Below are positions 8,217-15,621 of a stretch of 25,560 bases of DNA, piece by piece (within the stretch, counting starts at the first letter, position 1; every line of letters starts with the position of its first letter). The translations under genes were made by a program, and so were the position numbers. The stretch comes from Promethearchaeota archaeon (GTDB lineage Archaea > Asgardarchaeota > Lokiarchaeia > Sigynarchaeales > SOKP01), in assembly GCA_030668025.1 (NCBI GenBank), contig DAOUUT010000013.1:1-25560 (forward strand), in the 5' to 3' direction. Below the pieces are notes generated by a model. That model searched no databases, had not been told where the DNA came from, and saw only the letters and a list, made by a program, of their open reading frames with translations.

Positions 8217-9041
8217 TTATATTACAAAATATTCGTCAATTAAATTTTCAAAATTATTGAATCGTGTAACATCACCATCAAATTGCGATACCTGATCTGA
8301 ATATTCTGATAAAAATTCTTCAACTATTAGATACATGTATCTTTTAATCAATGGCTTCATTTTTTTTACTAAATATGCAAAAATCACATCATTTTTAACA
8401 ATCATATAAAAATGTTGATTTCCAAAATTAATTTCTTTTAATGTTGCTCCTGAATCTTGGTTAATAATCTCTTTTGAAAATGAAAATAGGGCGGAAATAA
8501 ATCCACTAATTTGAACTTCGCTATTTGAAATGAATGTTTTATCTTTATTAATTTTCGTGATGTAAGGGCTTCCTGTTGCTCCAATAATTAAAAGTGCTAA
8601 GATTCCATCTGTTCGTGGCACTTGTATAATCTCATTACAAAAACGTTTTATTTCTAAAGATGGTAAATTCGATTGCCACCTTTCATTAATTTTTTTTGAA
8701 ATAAGATATAATTTTCCGTAACTCGTTGGTTTTTCTTTTTCATCCATGAAAATTATTAGTAATATGTTTCCTTGCTTATTTTCAAAAAAGTGAATGATTA
8801 CAGTATACTCATCTAAGGGAACAATAGAATTTCCTTTTTTTTTTTCTATGATTTCTTTCTTATATAATTCGAGTAGATTTTGAATAAACGGAATTCCCAT
8901 TCCTTTTTGGAAAATTATATCTGTTTTTTCACCTAAATTGGTTTTAGTAAATTCCACTAATCCAAAACCAAATATTTGTAAAAAACTTGAATTATTATTT
9001 GTATTTGTTCTATGGGAATTTTCCATAATTATCATTAGCAT
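8217..9041 (-). CDS. Tandem longin/roadblock-like protein
   Basis: 274 residues, soluble. Two alpha/beta halves are visible. The first, residues about 20-120, has LQIFGFGLVEF and strands YTVIIHFF and ILLIIFM. The second, about 135-240, starts with GILALLIIGATGSPYITK, then a helix VQISGFISALFSFSKEI, then strands LKEINFGNQHFYMIV and VIFAYLV. That strand-strand-long-helix-strand order is the pattern of longin/roadblock-like domains, which are abundant in Asgard genomes, often beside small GTPases; assignment here is by pattern recognition only. The gene heads the co-directional che genes (cheW follows by 22 bases), so it may regulate or localise the array. The start is uncertain: in-frame ATGs occur at 9041, 9035 and 9026, with no clear Shine-Dalgarno site. 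ATG 9026 gives the least odd N-terminus. Confidence 0.75.
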   Translation of the reverse strand: MLMIIMENSHRTNTNNNSSFLQIFGFGLVEFTKTNLGEKTDIIFQKGMGIPFIQNLLELYKKEIIEKKKGNSIVPLDEYTVIIHFFENKQGNILLIIFMDEKEKPTSYGKLYLISKKINERWQSNLPSLEIKRFCNEIIQVPRTDGILALLIIGATGSPYITKINKDKTFISNSEVQISGFISALFSFSKEIINQDSGATLKEINFGNQHFYMIVKNDVIFAYLVKKMKPLIKRYMYLIVEEFLSEYSDQVSQFDGDVTRFNNFENLIDEYFVI

Positions 9042-9065
9042 TATGCCTATTATTTTTAATTTATT

Positions 9066-9078
9066 TATTATACATACT
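9066..9078 (-). promoter_or_regulatory. Possible TATA element for the longin-cheW-cheY-cheA operon
   Basis: On the minus strand GTATGTATAATAAATA-like sequence lies about 25-35 bases before the ATG 9041/9026 cluster. A start site about 25 bases downstream would give a very short leader or none, which fits the lack of a ribosome site. AT-richness makes chance matches common. Confidence 0.3.
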
Positions 9079-9093
9079 TATTTGTTATTAATG

Positions 9094-9116
9094 AAAAAAA
9101 AGTGGAGTTTCACCAC
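9094..9116 (-). terminator. Hairpin plus T-run after the MCP gene
   Basis: On the minus strand GTGG-TGAAACT-CCAC can fold into a short stem (4 base pairs, then a T-T mismatch and one more G-C pair), directly followed by eight T residues. It lies 23 bases past the MCP stop codon and before the longin-like gene. Archaeal termination mainly needs the T-run; the hairpin is an addition. It suggests that MCP transcripts end here, at least in part. Confidence 0.5.
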
Positions 9117-9138
9117 AATATAATTTATTTTAATATTC

Positions 9139-10164
9139 TTAGCTGGCAGATTTTATTGCTTCTTTAGGTTTCTTCATCACTGCTTCCTTTGTTACAACTT
9201 TTGACGCTTTTTCAGGAGCCTTTTTAACTATTTTCGAAACTACTTTTTTAGGTTTTTTAATTTCTTTTGCCCCCTTAACAGCTATATCTTCTTCACCTTT
9301 ATGTATATCTAACACATCTTTAAGTTCTTCTGCGATATTGGCCAATTTATGTGCTGTTTCGTCAATTTCATCCATAGCTGTTTTTTGATTATCTGAAAGT
9401 GCCATTATTCGTTCTAAAGCTGCTTCATTTTCTTCTTCATGATGCTCAACTTCATCAATTTCTTTGTCAATGTTATCGAGTTCTTCTACTAACTTTTTTA
9501 TTAATGATTCGATTTCCTCTATTTTTTCAGTTGAGGAAAGAACAGCCGCTTTAGACTCTTCCGCGAGCTTTCTAACCTCATCGGCTACGACAGCAAAACC
9601 TCTACCGTGTTCACCCGCTCTTCCAGCTTCTATACTCGCATTAAGGGCAAGTAAGTTCGTTTGTTCAGAAATGCTAGTGATAATGTCCAATACTTTATCA
9701 ATATCAGTAGTGTGATCTAAAATTTCGTGTGCGTGTTCATCGGATTGTTCAGCATGTTCTAAAATTTGTTTAAGAGCATTAACTTGACCTATCGTTGCTT
9801 CAACAAGAGCATGAGTTGTCTCTGAGATTTCTACAGCATGGGCATCTACTTCGTCTGCGCCTGCTGCGAGTTCTTCGCCTATGTTAGCTACTTCAATAGC
9901 AACCTCTTCAGCATGATCTATAACATCTTCCATTTGATGTTCTTTAGCGTCTATTTCACTAATTGCGCCCGTTGCTTTTCTAGATACAGAGATGTTGAGA
10001 AAAAGTCCTAATATAATCGCTCCTATTAGAATAATAATTAACATTGAGTTTTTAATATCTATAGTCCCGTAAAGCTCCATAGGAAGGATGCCCATCATCC
10101 CTACCACAAACAGCAACACTATTACTACGCCATTGAATACTAGTATTTGATTTCCTATTTTCAT
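9139..10164 (-). CDS. Methyl-accepting chemotaxis protein without a ligand-binding domain
   Basis: 341 residues. Two transmembrane helices lie at about 7-28 and 40-60, separated by only about ten residues, so there is no extracellular sensor domain. No recognisable HAMP domain follows. Residues about 65-290 form the long cytoplasmic signalling coiled coil, with the conserved hairpin tip at about 160-205 ([27 protein letters not shown], split here as its core [15 protein letters not shown], then [15 protein letters not shown]), which binds CheW and CheA. Residues about 295-341 are a Lys/Pro/Ala/Val-rich basic tail. An AAGGTG ribosome site lies 8 bases before the ATG. Sensing could be intracellular, through membrane state, or through partner proteins such as the longin-like neighbour (inference). 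The gene appears to have its own promoter and terminator-like signal, consistent with higher expression than the rest. Confidence 0.93.
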   Translation of the reverse strand: MKIGNQILVFNGVVIVLLFVVGMMGILPMELYGTIDIKNSMLIIILIGAIILGLFLNISVSRKATGAISEIDAKEHQMEDVIDHAEEVAIEVANIGEELAAGADEVDAHAVEISETTHALVEATIGQVNALKQILEHAEQSDEHAHEILDHTTDIDKVLDIITSISEQTNLLALNASIEAGRAGEHGRGFAVVADEVRKLAEESKAAVLSSTEKIEEIESLIKKLVEELDNIDKEIDEVEHHEEENEAALERIMALSDNQKTAMDEIDETAHKLANIAEELKDVLDIHKGEEDIAVKGAKEIKKPKKVVSKIVKKAPEKASKVVTKEAVMKKPKEAIKSAS

Positions 10165-10742
10165 TTATTTAACACCTTATTTGTATAATTTGTATAGAAT
10201 TTATTTTATTTGGATCTATTCTTACTGAGATATTTTTTATTTTATTCTAATTTTTTTAATTATCAAGTCAAAGAATTTATATTTAAATCTTTTTTAAAGC
10301 AAAAAAAGGTTCAATTAAAAACGCTATTTTAAATTAATTTAAACAAATAGAATTTCAATTATGTAAATATATAATTAAATTGGAAAGTATGTTCAAATAT
10401 TATAATAAAAACATTTACATGGTATTTTTCTTTTATATTAAGAAATAAAAAAGTAGCTTTATACCAATATTCATTATTTTTCTTTGAATGAGTTTTAAAA
10501 TACTAATAATATAGATGTTAATGAGGGTTTTATATTTTTATAAAGATTGGTTTGTGATTAAAACATAGTTTTTGATTGAGATATATGATGTTTGAAAATT
10601 TGATTAAATATTTATTTGGTTAAAAGAATATTTCATCAAATAAAATATATATTTTTTTTATACAAAGATTTAAAAATGTATATATTTGTATTTTAATTAA
10701 AATTTTCACATATTATAACAAAAAGAGAGAAGTGATTTCTCA
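10165..10742. other. Long AT-rich intergenic region between divergent genes
   Basis: About 580 bases without a supportable gene on either strand; stops are frequent in all frames. It separates the minus-strand MCP gene from a plus-strand small gene and therefore should hold both promoters. I see the TATA candidate at 10278, a TGTATATATTTG element near 10677-10688 for the plus-strand gene, and an 8-base inverted repeat (TTTATTTG at 10611-10618, CAAATAAA at 10637-10644). Nothing resembling a structured RNA was found by eye. Confidence 0.6.
10278..10287 (-). promoter_or_regulatory. TATA box candidate for the MCP gene
   Basis: The minus strand reads TTTAAATATA, a near-perfect archaeal TATA box, preceded by an A-rich AAAAAAGA segment that could serve as BRE. 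A start site about 25 bases downstream (near 10252) would leave a leader of about 88 bases containing the AAGGTG ribosome site. Confidence 0.4.
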
Positions 10743-10988
10743 ATGAACCTGAATGAAATACTTAAAGAATATGAAAAGGAGAAGAATAAATATATGCAGA
10801 AGTTAGATAATTATGATTATTTGAACGTCTCAGATATAATCATTCCTTTTTCAGACTTCTATAAGAAGAAGAGCTCTATCGATATATATGGATATGATGA
10901 TATACCTTTTAAAAACAAGGACCGAGAGTTTCAGAAAATCATGAGAAAAGAATTCTTAACTAAAGAACATAGTCTCATTGTGGTTTAA
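10743..10988 (+). CDS. Small hypothetical protein, 81 aa
   Basis: I do not recognise the family. The 81 residues are charged and helical at the N-terminus (LNEILKEYEKEKNKYMQKL), followed by a Tyr/Asp/Ile-rich middle and a Lys-rich end. There is no membrane segment or Cys cluster. Support for it being real comes from an AGAGAGAAGTGAT purine-rich site directly before the ATG, a TATA-like element about 60 bases upstream, and coding-like composition compared with the flanking spacer. The GTGAT of the ribosome site lies in the loop of a 5-bp hairpin (GAGAA/TTCTC, 10727-10741). Next on the same strand, 39 bases on, is a possible tiny gene and then a zinc-ribbon gene, which may form one transcript. 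Confidence 0.55.
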   Translation: MNLNEILKEYEKEKNKYMQKLDNYDYLNVSDIIIPFSDFYKKKSSIDIYGYDDIPFKNKDREFQKIMRKEFLTKEHSLIVV

Positions 10989-11027
10989 AAAAAAATTAAA
11001 AAGAAACTACCTGGAGGTTTAGTATAG

Positions 11028-11099
11028 TTGAAATCACTTTACGAGCACGGGAGAAAGAAATACTTAAAAGAATATAATTATAAAAATATGAAAGTTTAG
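11028..11099 (+). CDS. Possible 23-residue small protein coupled to the zinc-ribbon gene
   Basis: A strong GGAGGT site (11013-11018) lies 9 bases before a TTG codon. It opens a 23-codon frame encoding a Lys/Tyr-rich peptide beginning MKSLYEHGRKKYLKEY. The TAG stop (11097-11099) is followed at once by the ATG of the zinc-ribbon gene at 11100, an arrangement typical of translational coupling. It could encode a real peptide or act only as a leader. No family is recognised. Confidence 0.35.
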   Translation: MKSLYEHGRKKYLKEYNYKNMKV

Positions 11100-11324
11100 A
11101 TGAAAATGGAAAATAAAACTATTATATATATCCCTCATGTGTGTCCCTATTGTGATTCTAAAAAACTAACTTATAAAAATGGATTTATTGAGGATAGCCA
11201 TTTAAAAATTCCATTATTTTGCCTTAAATGTGGAAAACGTTCAATAGAAAAATATTATCTTGAATATTGTGAAACTGAGGGAAGGGATTTTTTTAGGGAA
11301 CCCTTATGCCAAATATCAGAATAA
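11100..11324 (+). CDS. Small zinc-ribbon protein, 74 aa
   Basis: 74 residues with two Cys-x2-Cys knuckles, C15-P-Y-C18 and C41-L-K-C44, separated by 22 residues. This is the pattern of a zinc ribbon. Two more Cys (57 and 70) follow. There are no other domains, and the specific family is not recognised. Such small archaeal zinc ribbons often bind nucleic acid or protein partners, but nothing here shows which. The ATG directly follows the stop of the upstream 23-codon frame, and no separate ribosome site is seen, so translation may be coupled; ATG 11106 is an alternative start. The following 300 bases hold a decayed kinase fragment rather than an intact gene. Confidence 0.65.
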   Translation: MKMENKTIIYIPHVCPYCDSKKLTYKNGFIEDSHLKIPLFCLKCGKRSIEKYYLEYCETEGRDFFREPLCQISE

Positions 11325-11421
11325 AACCTTTAAGATATATAAAAATAGAGGTAATATCGTAATAAGGATACCAGAGAATATTTTTAAAAAAAAATATTTG
11401 GTAAGGATATGTCATCGATGA

Positions 11422-11473
11422 AGAACTCTACTTAGACATATATTGAGTGATATAACTAAAAATGTTCTTGAAG
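11422..11473 (+). pseudogene. Relic of a histidine-kinase ATPase domain
   Basis: This 52-base stretch aligns without gaps to 14433-14484, inside the second sensor kinase downstream, with 44 of 52 bases identical by my hand count. It encodes RTLLRHILSDITKNVLE, against RTLLRRILVNMTKNALE in the intact gene, which is its N-box helix. The codon before it is a stop (TGA) and similarity fades on both sides, so no intact gene exists here. It is most simply the remnant of a duplicated copy of that kinase gene. The rest of 11325-11588 has no gene that I can support. Confidence 0.6.
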
Positions 11474-11621
11474 TATATTATATAAATGAGGTTATGATGC
11501 TTCTTTTTTAGAAATAATAATAATAATAAGAAGAGTTAATTAGATACTACTTGGTTCATAATAGATTTAAATAATTATTTATTAATGAAGATTTTTTATT
11601 AAAAATAGAGGTTTTATAATA

Positions 11622-13538
11622 ATTTCGGATAATAAAAGAACAGAGAAGCAACTATCGAAATCAAATGAAAAAATTCAGATCATTATTAATAATATCTTAG
11701 ATGTTATAGTAGAAATTGATTTAAAAGGCACTTTTATTTTTGTGAGCCCTCAAAGCGTTCAAATGTTTGGCTATGAGTCAAATGAAGTGATTGGAAAGAA
11801 AGCTTTAAGATTTATTCACCCCGATGATTTAAAGACGGTCATGGATGCGATAAGAGATGCAATAATAAATAACGAGCGTGTTACATTTGAATATAGAGCA
11901 AAACATAAAAACGGAAATTATGTTTCTGTTTCTGCCAGAGGAGGAGTTATAAAAACCAGTGATGGGAAAAAAAAATTATTAGCGGTTATTAGAGATATCA
12001 CAGAAAAAAAAATAGCTGAAAAGAAATTTAAAGAATCGGAACGACATTATCGTGCCGTTATTGAATCAATAGGGGATCCAATACATGTAATCGATAATAA
12101 TTTTCAAATTATTATAACTAATCCTGCTTTTAAAGAATGGGTAGAATCATTTGGGATTAATTCTGAAGTTAATGGTAAAACTCTTTCTGAAGCTTTTCCT
12201 TTATCCTCAAATAAGTTAATTAAAGAATATAAAAGCGTTTTTAAATTAGGCAAAACTCTAATTACAGAAGAAATTACTTATGTTGAAGGAAAATCGATTT
12301 ATACCGAAACAAGAAAAATACCTATATTTGAGGAGGGAAAAGTCGTACAAATAATTACAATTCTTAGAGATATTACGGAAAAGAAAAAAGCAGAACAAAA
12401 AATAAAAGAATCTGAGAAAAAATATCGACACTTGTTCGAAACATCTCCTTATTTTATAGTTTTATTAGATGCAGAAGGCATTTTAATAGATTGCAATGAT
12501 AAAATAAAGGAATTTCAATCTATTCATACTAAAGATGATGTAATTGGTAAATCTTTCAGAGAAATTTCCTTATTAAATGAAAAAAACGAATATCTTATAT
12601 TGATATTCGAAAAAGTCTTTAAAAGTATACTTGATGGCGATAATATAAGACCAATAAATTTTCAATTTTATAGGTCTATTGGGGAGTCTATGTGGGTACA
12701 TGTTGAAGGCTCTTTAATCGAAATTGGAAATCAAAAATTAATTCAATTTTTAATTCAAGATATTACCGCGTTAAAGAAAGCTGAAAAGGTTGTAATAGAA
12801 GAAAACGAGAAATTATTAGAATTAAGTAAAATGAAGAGTGAATTAATCTCAAGAGTATCTCACGAATTAAAAACACCATTAAATTCAATATATGGAGCGG
12901 TGCAACTCATTTTAGAGTTATATAAAGAAAGAATAGACCCAGATACTTTAAAATTCATCGAAATGATTTCTAATGGAAGTAAGAGACTTAAATTGTTAAT
13001 TGAATATTTACTTGATACATCTATAATTGAATCTGGAAAATTGAATTTGAATCTTCAAAATGAAGATCTAGTCGAGATTATAAAAGGTAGTATAAAGCGT
13101 ATCCAGTACTTAGCTGATAAACGAGATTCGCTTTTAGAATTAAATTTACTTGAAAAAGTAATTATAAAAATCGATAAAATTAGAATTGAACAAGTCATTA
13201 CGAATCTATTATCAAATGCTATTAAAAATACACCCTCAAAAGGAACCATTTCAGTAAACCTTGAAGATTTGGGAGATTATATTTCTCTTTCAATAAAGGA
13301 TACTGGTATAGGGTTAACTAAAAAAGATATCGAGAAATTATTTAAAAAATTTGGAAAAATAGAACGTTCTGGTCAACAAATGGATATAGATGTCGAAGGT
13401 TCGGGATTAGGGCTATACTTTTCGAAAGAAATTATTGATTTGCATGGTGGAAAGATTTGGGCAGAATCCAAAGGAAGAAATAAAGGAGCTACATTTAATA
13501 TCACGCTTCTTAAGAATGTAGAGGATTCACATAATTAA
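11622..13538 (+). CDS. Soluble sensor histidine kinase, PAS-PAS-PAS-HisKA-HATPase
   Basis: Three PAS domains (about residues 15-135, 140-260 and 265-385, each ending in an RDITEKK or QDITALKK helix) precede a HisKA domain with H box SHELKTPLN (H414) and a HATPase domain with N box TNLLSNAIKNTP, G1 KDTGIGL and G2 GSGLGLYFSKE. There are no membrane segments, so it senses in the cytoplasm. The start is a problem. The first GTG (11742) would cut away the first strands of PAS1. The frame is open from 11589 and encodes clear PAS sequence from about 11670, yet contains no ATG, GTG or TTG there. AGAGGT at 11607-11612 lies 9 bases before an ATT codon at 11622, so I place an unusual ATT (or nearby ATA) start there; it is numbered from that codon. 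A sequencing error or decay is the alternative. No dedicated response regulator is adjacent. Confidence 0.85.
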   Translation: MSDNKRTEKQLSKSNEKIQIIINNILDVIVEIDLKGTFIFVSPQSVQMFGYESNEVIGKKALRFIHPDDLKTVMDAIRDAIINNERVTFEYRAKHKNGNYVSVSARGGVIKTSDGKKKLLAVIRDITEKKIAEKKFKESERHYRAVIESIGDPIHVIDNNFQIIITNPAFKEWVESFGINSEVNGKTLSEAFPLSSNKLIKEYKSVFKLGKTLITEEITYVEGKSIYTETRKIPIFEEGKVVQIITILRDITEKKKAEQKIKESEKKYRHLFETSPYFIVLLDAEGILIDCNDKIKEFQSIHTKDDVIGKSFREISLLNEKNEYLILIFEKVFKSILDGDNIRPINFQFYRSIGESMWVHVEGSLIEIGNQKLIQFLIQDITALKKAEKVVIEENEKLLELSKMKSELISRVSHELKTPLNSIYGAVQLILELYKERIDPDTLKFIEMISNGSKRLKLLIEYLLDTSIIESGKLNLNLQNEDLVEIIKGSIKRIQYLADKRDSLLELNLLEKVIIKIDKIRIEQVITNLLSNAIKNTPSKGTISVNLEDLGDYISLSIKDTGIGLTKKDIEKLFKKFGKIERSGQQMDIDVEGSGLGLYFSKEIIDLHGGKIWAESKGRNKGATFNITLLKNVEDSHN

Positions 13539-13604
13539 TTTTATATTCTAATTTTTCGTAAAAATTTAATTAAATATTCAATTAAAATTAAAAAAAAAGT
13601 TATT

Positions 13605-14756
13605 ATGAACGACAATAAATTAAGCACAAAATACGCCCCTGCTGAGCGCGCCACAAGTGAGGAACTCGAGCGCCAAAGTTCGCTCTTTCAAATAAGTGAC
13701 ATTATGGTTGAGCTTTTAGGAAAGATTCCCGCGGTTTTTATAGTTATCAATAAATATAGACAAATTGTATATATGAACAAAGGGGCTTTGGAATTTACGG
13801 GTTTAGAGGATATAAGTTCAGTAATTGGAGTTAGACCAGGTGAATTGCTGGGGTGTATACATGCCACAGAAGAAGTGGGGGGTTGTGGAACCACGGAATC
13901 TTGTACGTATTGTGGGGCTGTCAACGCAGTTTTAGAAAGTCAAAAAGGTAAATCTACGGTAAGAGATTGTCGATTACTTATTGATCGTGACAACAATCAT
14001 AGTGCGGTTGATTTACGAGTATGGGCGTCACCCCTTAAAATTAATAAGGAAGAATTTTCAGTGGTAACATTTCAAGACATTCAGCATGAAAAACGGCTCG
14101 CATTCTTAGAAAGAATATTTTTTCATGATATCCTTAATACCACAACCGTATTACAACTCACTCTCGAATTATTAACAGAACATAAAGATTCCATAGATAA
14201 TAAAGGATTATTAAAGAGCGCAAACAGTATAACTAAAGAACTAATCGAAGAGATTAAGTCTCAACGACTTTTAATTGATGCAGAGAATAAATCTTATGAA
14301 ATCACACTTAACACTTTTAATTCAAATGATATTTTAGACGATATTATCAATATATATGTGGAAAACAATTTAATAGAAGAAAAAAGCCTTAAAATTGCTC
14401 CTTCTTCAAAATCAATTGAACTCTATTCTGATAGAACACTACTTAGACGTATATTGGTTAATATGACTAAAAATGCGCTTGAAGCCACCCCTAAGGATGG
14501 CACGGTAACGATCGGGTGCAAAACAATGGGAGAAAACATCAAATTTTGGGTTCACAACCCAGGTTTCATTCCACGAGACATTCAATTGCAAATCTTTAAC
14601 CGATCTTTTTCAACTAAAAGTCAAGATAGAGGATTAGGAACTTATAGCATGAAATTATTAAGTTCATTTCTAAAAGGCACTGTAAATTTTATAACATCTG
14701 AAGAAAGCGGTACAACTTTTAATGCAGAATGTCCAATTAAGCTAGAAGGTAAATGA
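13605..14756 (+). CDS. Sensor histidine kinase with Cys-rich PAS domain
   Basis: 383 residues, soluble. A PAS domain at about 35-165 carries a Cys/His-rich insert, C84-x-H86, C94, C100-x2-C103 and C122, which could bind a metal or an iron-sulfur or redox centre. The phosphoacceptor helix has an atypical H box, FFHDILNT (H174). The ATPase domain has N box VNMTKNALEATP (N290), a G1 region VHNPGFIP with no DxGxG, then IFNRSFSTK and DRGLGTYSMKLL. I recognise this combination (GC-HA, GCGT, C-x2-CGA, RSFSTK, GLGTYS) from bacterial sensor kinases, so transfer from bacteria is likely (inference). The 5' end is richer in GC than its neighbours. It lies 66 bases after the PAS kinase and 10 bases before the oppositely oriented tRNA. 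No Shine-Dalgarno site is clear. A decayed copy of its N box lies at 11422. Confidence 0.9.
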   Translation: MNDNKLSTKYAPAERATSEELERQSSLFQISDIMVELLGKIPAVFIVINKYRQIVYMNKGALEFTGLEDISSVIGVRPGELLGCIHATEEVGGCGTTESCTYCGAVNAVLESQKGKSTVRDCRLLIDRDNNHSAVDLRVWASPLKINKEEFSVVTFQDIQHEKRLAFLERIFFHDILNTTTVLQLTLELLTEHKDSIDNKGLLKSANSITKELIEEIKSQRLLIDAENKSYEITLNTFNSNDILDDIINIYVENNLIEEKSLKIAPSSKSIELYSDRTLLRRILVNMTKNALEATPKDGTVTIGCKTMGENIKFWVHNPGFIPRDIQLQIFNRSFSTKSQDRGLGTYSMKLLSSFLKGTVNFITSEESGTTFNAECPIKLEGK

Positions 14757-14765
14757 ACAATTAAA

Positions 14766-14836
14766 TGCGCCTGCCGGGAATTGAACCCGGGACGCTGACT
14801 TGGGAAGCCAGCATATTACCACTATACTACAAGCGC
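14766..14836 (-). tRNA. tRNA-Gly (anticodon CCC)
   Basis: The minus strand folds into a full cloverleaf. The acceptor stem GCGCTTG pairs with CAGGCGC, including two G-U pairs. The D arm is GTAT/ATAT with AGTGGTA in the loop, the anticodon stem CTGGC/GTCAG encloses loop TTCCCAA (anticodon CCC, reading GGG), and the T arm is CCGGG-TTCAATT-CCCGG. The discriminator base is A. CCA is not encoded and no intron is present. Internal A- and B-box-like elements (TAGTATAGTGG, GGTTCAATTCC) are intact. It lies alone, opposite to the flanking genes. Confidence 0.96.
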
Positions 14837-14870
14837 AAAAATATTGAAAATTAATAATGATAAATGAGAT

Positions 14871-14880
14871 TTTATAAATA
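14871..14880 (+). promoter_or_regulatory. TATA box candidate for the nicotinamidase operon
   Basis: TTTATAAATA lies about 60 bases before the nicotinamidase ATG. A start site 25-30 bases downstream would leave a leader of about 35 bases that contains an AGGT ribosome-site match. Confidence 0.35.
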
Positions 14881-14935
14881 AATTTTTTTACATGTTGTGG
14901 TTTATTAATAAATAAATTTCAAAATAGGTAGAACT

Positions 14936-15610
14936 ATGAATATTGAGAATTTAACTTTTCAAAAAGATATTACGATTAACAGCAATGATTCACTACTCAT
15001 AATTGATGTGCAGTATGATTTTATGCCAGGGGGAGCTTTACCTGTCGAAGAAGGCGATCAGATTATAGATGACATTAATTTAGTCGCTGAAATTTTTAAG
15101 ATTAACAATGGGATAGTTGTATTAACACAAGATTGGCATCCAAAAAATCATAAATCATTTGCAAGCAGTTATCCTGGGAAAAATCCCGGAGATGAGTTTC
15201 AATCCGAAGGAATTGGTCCAATTCTTTGGCCAGATCATTGCGTTCAAGGCACACAAGGCGCAAAATTTCACGAAAAATTAAAATCTGATTTAGCTAATGC
15301 TGTTATTCGTAAGGGCTATAATATCGATGTAGACAGTTATTCTGGATTTATTGAAAACGATAAAAAATCAGAAACAGGTTTGGCGGGACTTTTGAAATCA
15401 TTGAATATTAAAAGAATCTTTATTTGTGGATTAGCGTTAGACTATTGTTGCTATTTTACTGCGATTGATGGTATCGATTTTGGTTTTGAGGTTTATTTTT
15501 TAGTAAATTTAACTAAAGGCATAGATTTACCCCCCGGAAACATATCTAGCTCTTTAGATAATATGAGAAATAAGGGAATAAAATTCGTAGCAAAGGAAAG
15601 TTTTGTGTAA
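14936..15610 (+). CDS. pncA: Nicotinamidase (isochorismatase-like hydrolase)
   Basis: 224 residues of the isochorismatase-like fold. It hydrolyses nicotinamide to nicotinate and ammonia in NAD+ salvage. The catalytic triad is visible: D24 in LLIIDVQYDFMPGG, K126 in VIRKGY and C171 in GLALDYCC. Metal ligands fit D66 and H68 in TQDWHP and H72 in NHKSF. WPDHCVQGT, which in this family lines the active site, and the cis-peptide-type AL turn before the nucleophile are also present. The length is normal for PncA. The motif set strongly favours nicotinamidase over other family members. A low-molecular-weight phosphatase gene starts 11 bases after the stop, so the two are probably co-transcribed. Confidence 0.92.
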   Translation: MNIENLTFQKDITINSNDSLLIIDVQYDFMPGGALPVEEGDQIIDDINLVAEIFKINNGIVVLTQDWHPKNHKSFASSYPGKNPGDEFQSEGIGPILWPDHCVQGTQGAKFHEKLKSDLANAVIRKGYNIDVDSYSGFIENDKKSETGLAGLLKSLNIKRIFICGLALDYCCYFTAIDGIDFGFEVYFLVNLTKGIDLPPGNISSSLDNMRNKGIKFVAKESFV

Positions 15611-15621
15611 GGGTTAAAATC

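Noticed and set aside
10611..10644. Inverted repeat TTTATTTG/CAAATAAA as an operator or terminator
   Set aside because: Eight-base arms separated by 18 bases are expected by chance in DNA this rich in A and T; no T-run or promoter lies in the right place.
10165..10742. CRISPR array or replication origin in the long AT-rich spacer
   Set aside because: No repeated units with regular spacing and no origin-recognition-box-like repeats were seen; general AT-richness alone is not evidence.
11325..11621. An additional small gene after the zinc-ribbon gene
   Set aside because: All frames are short and interrupted; only the kinase relic is recognisable.
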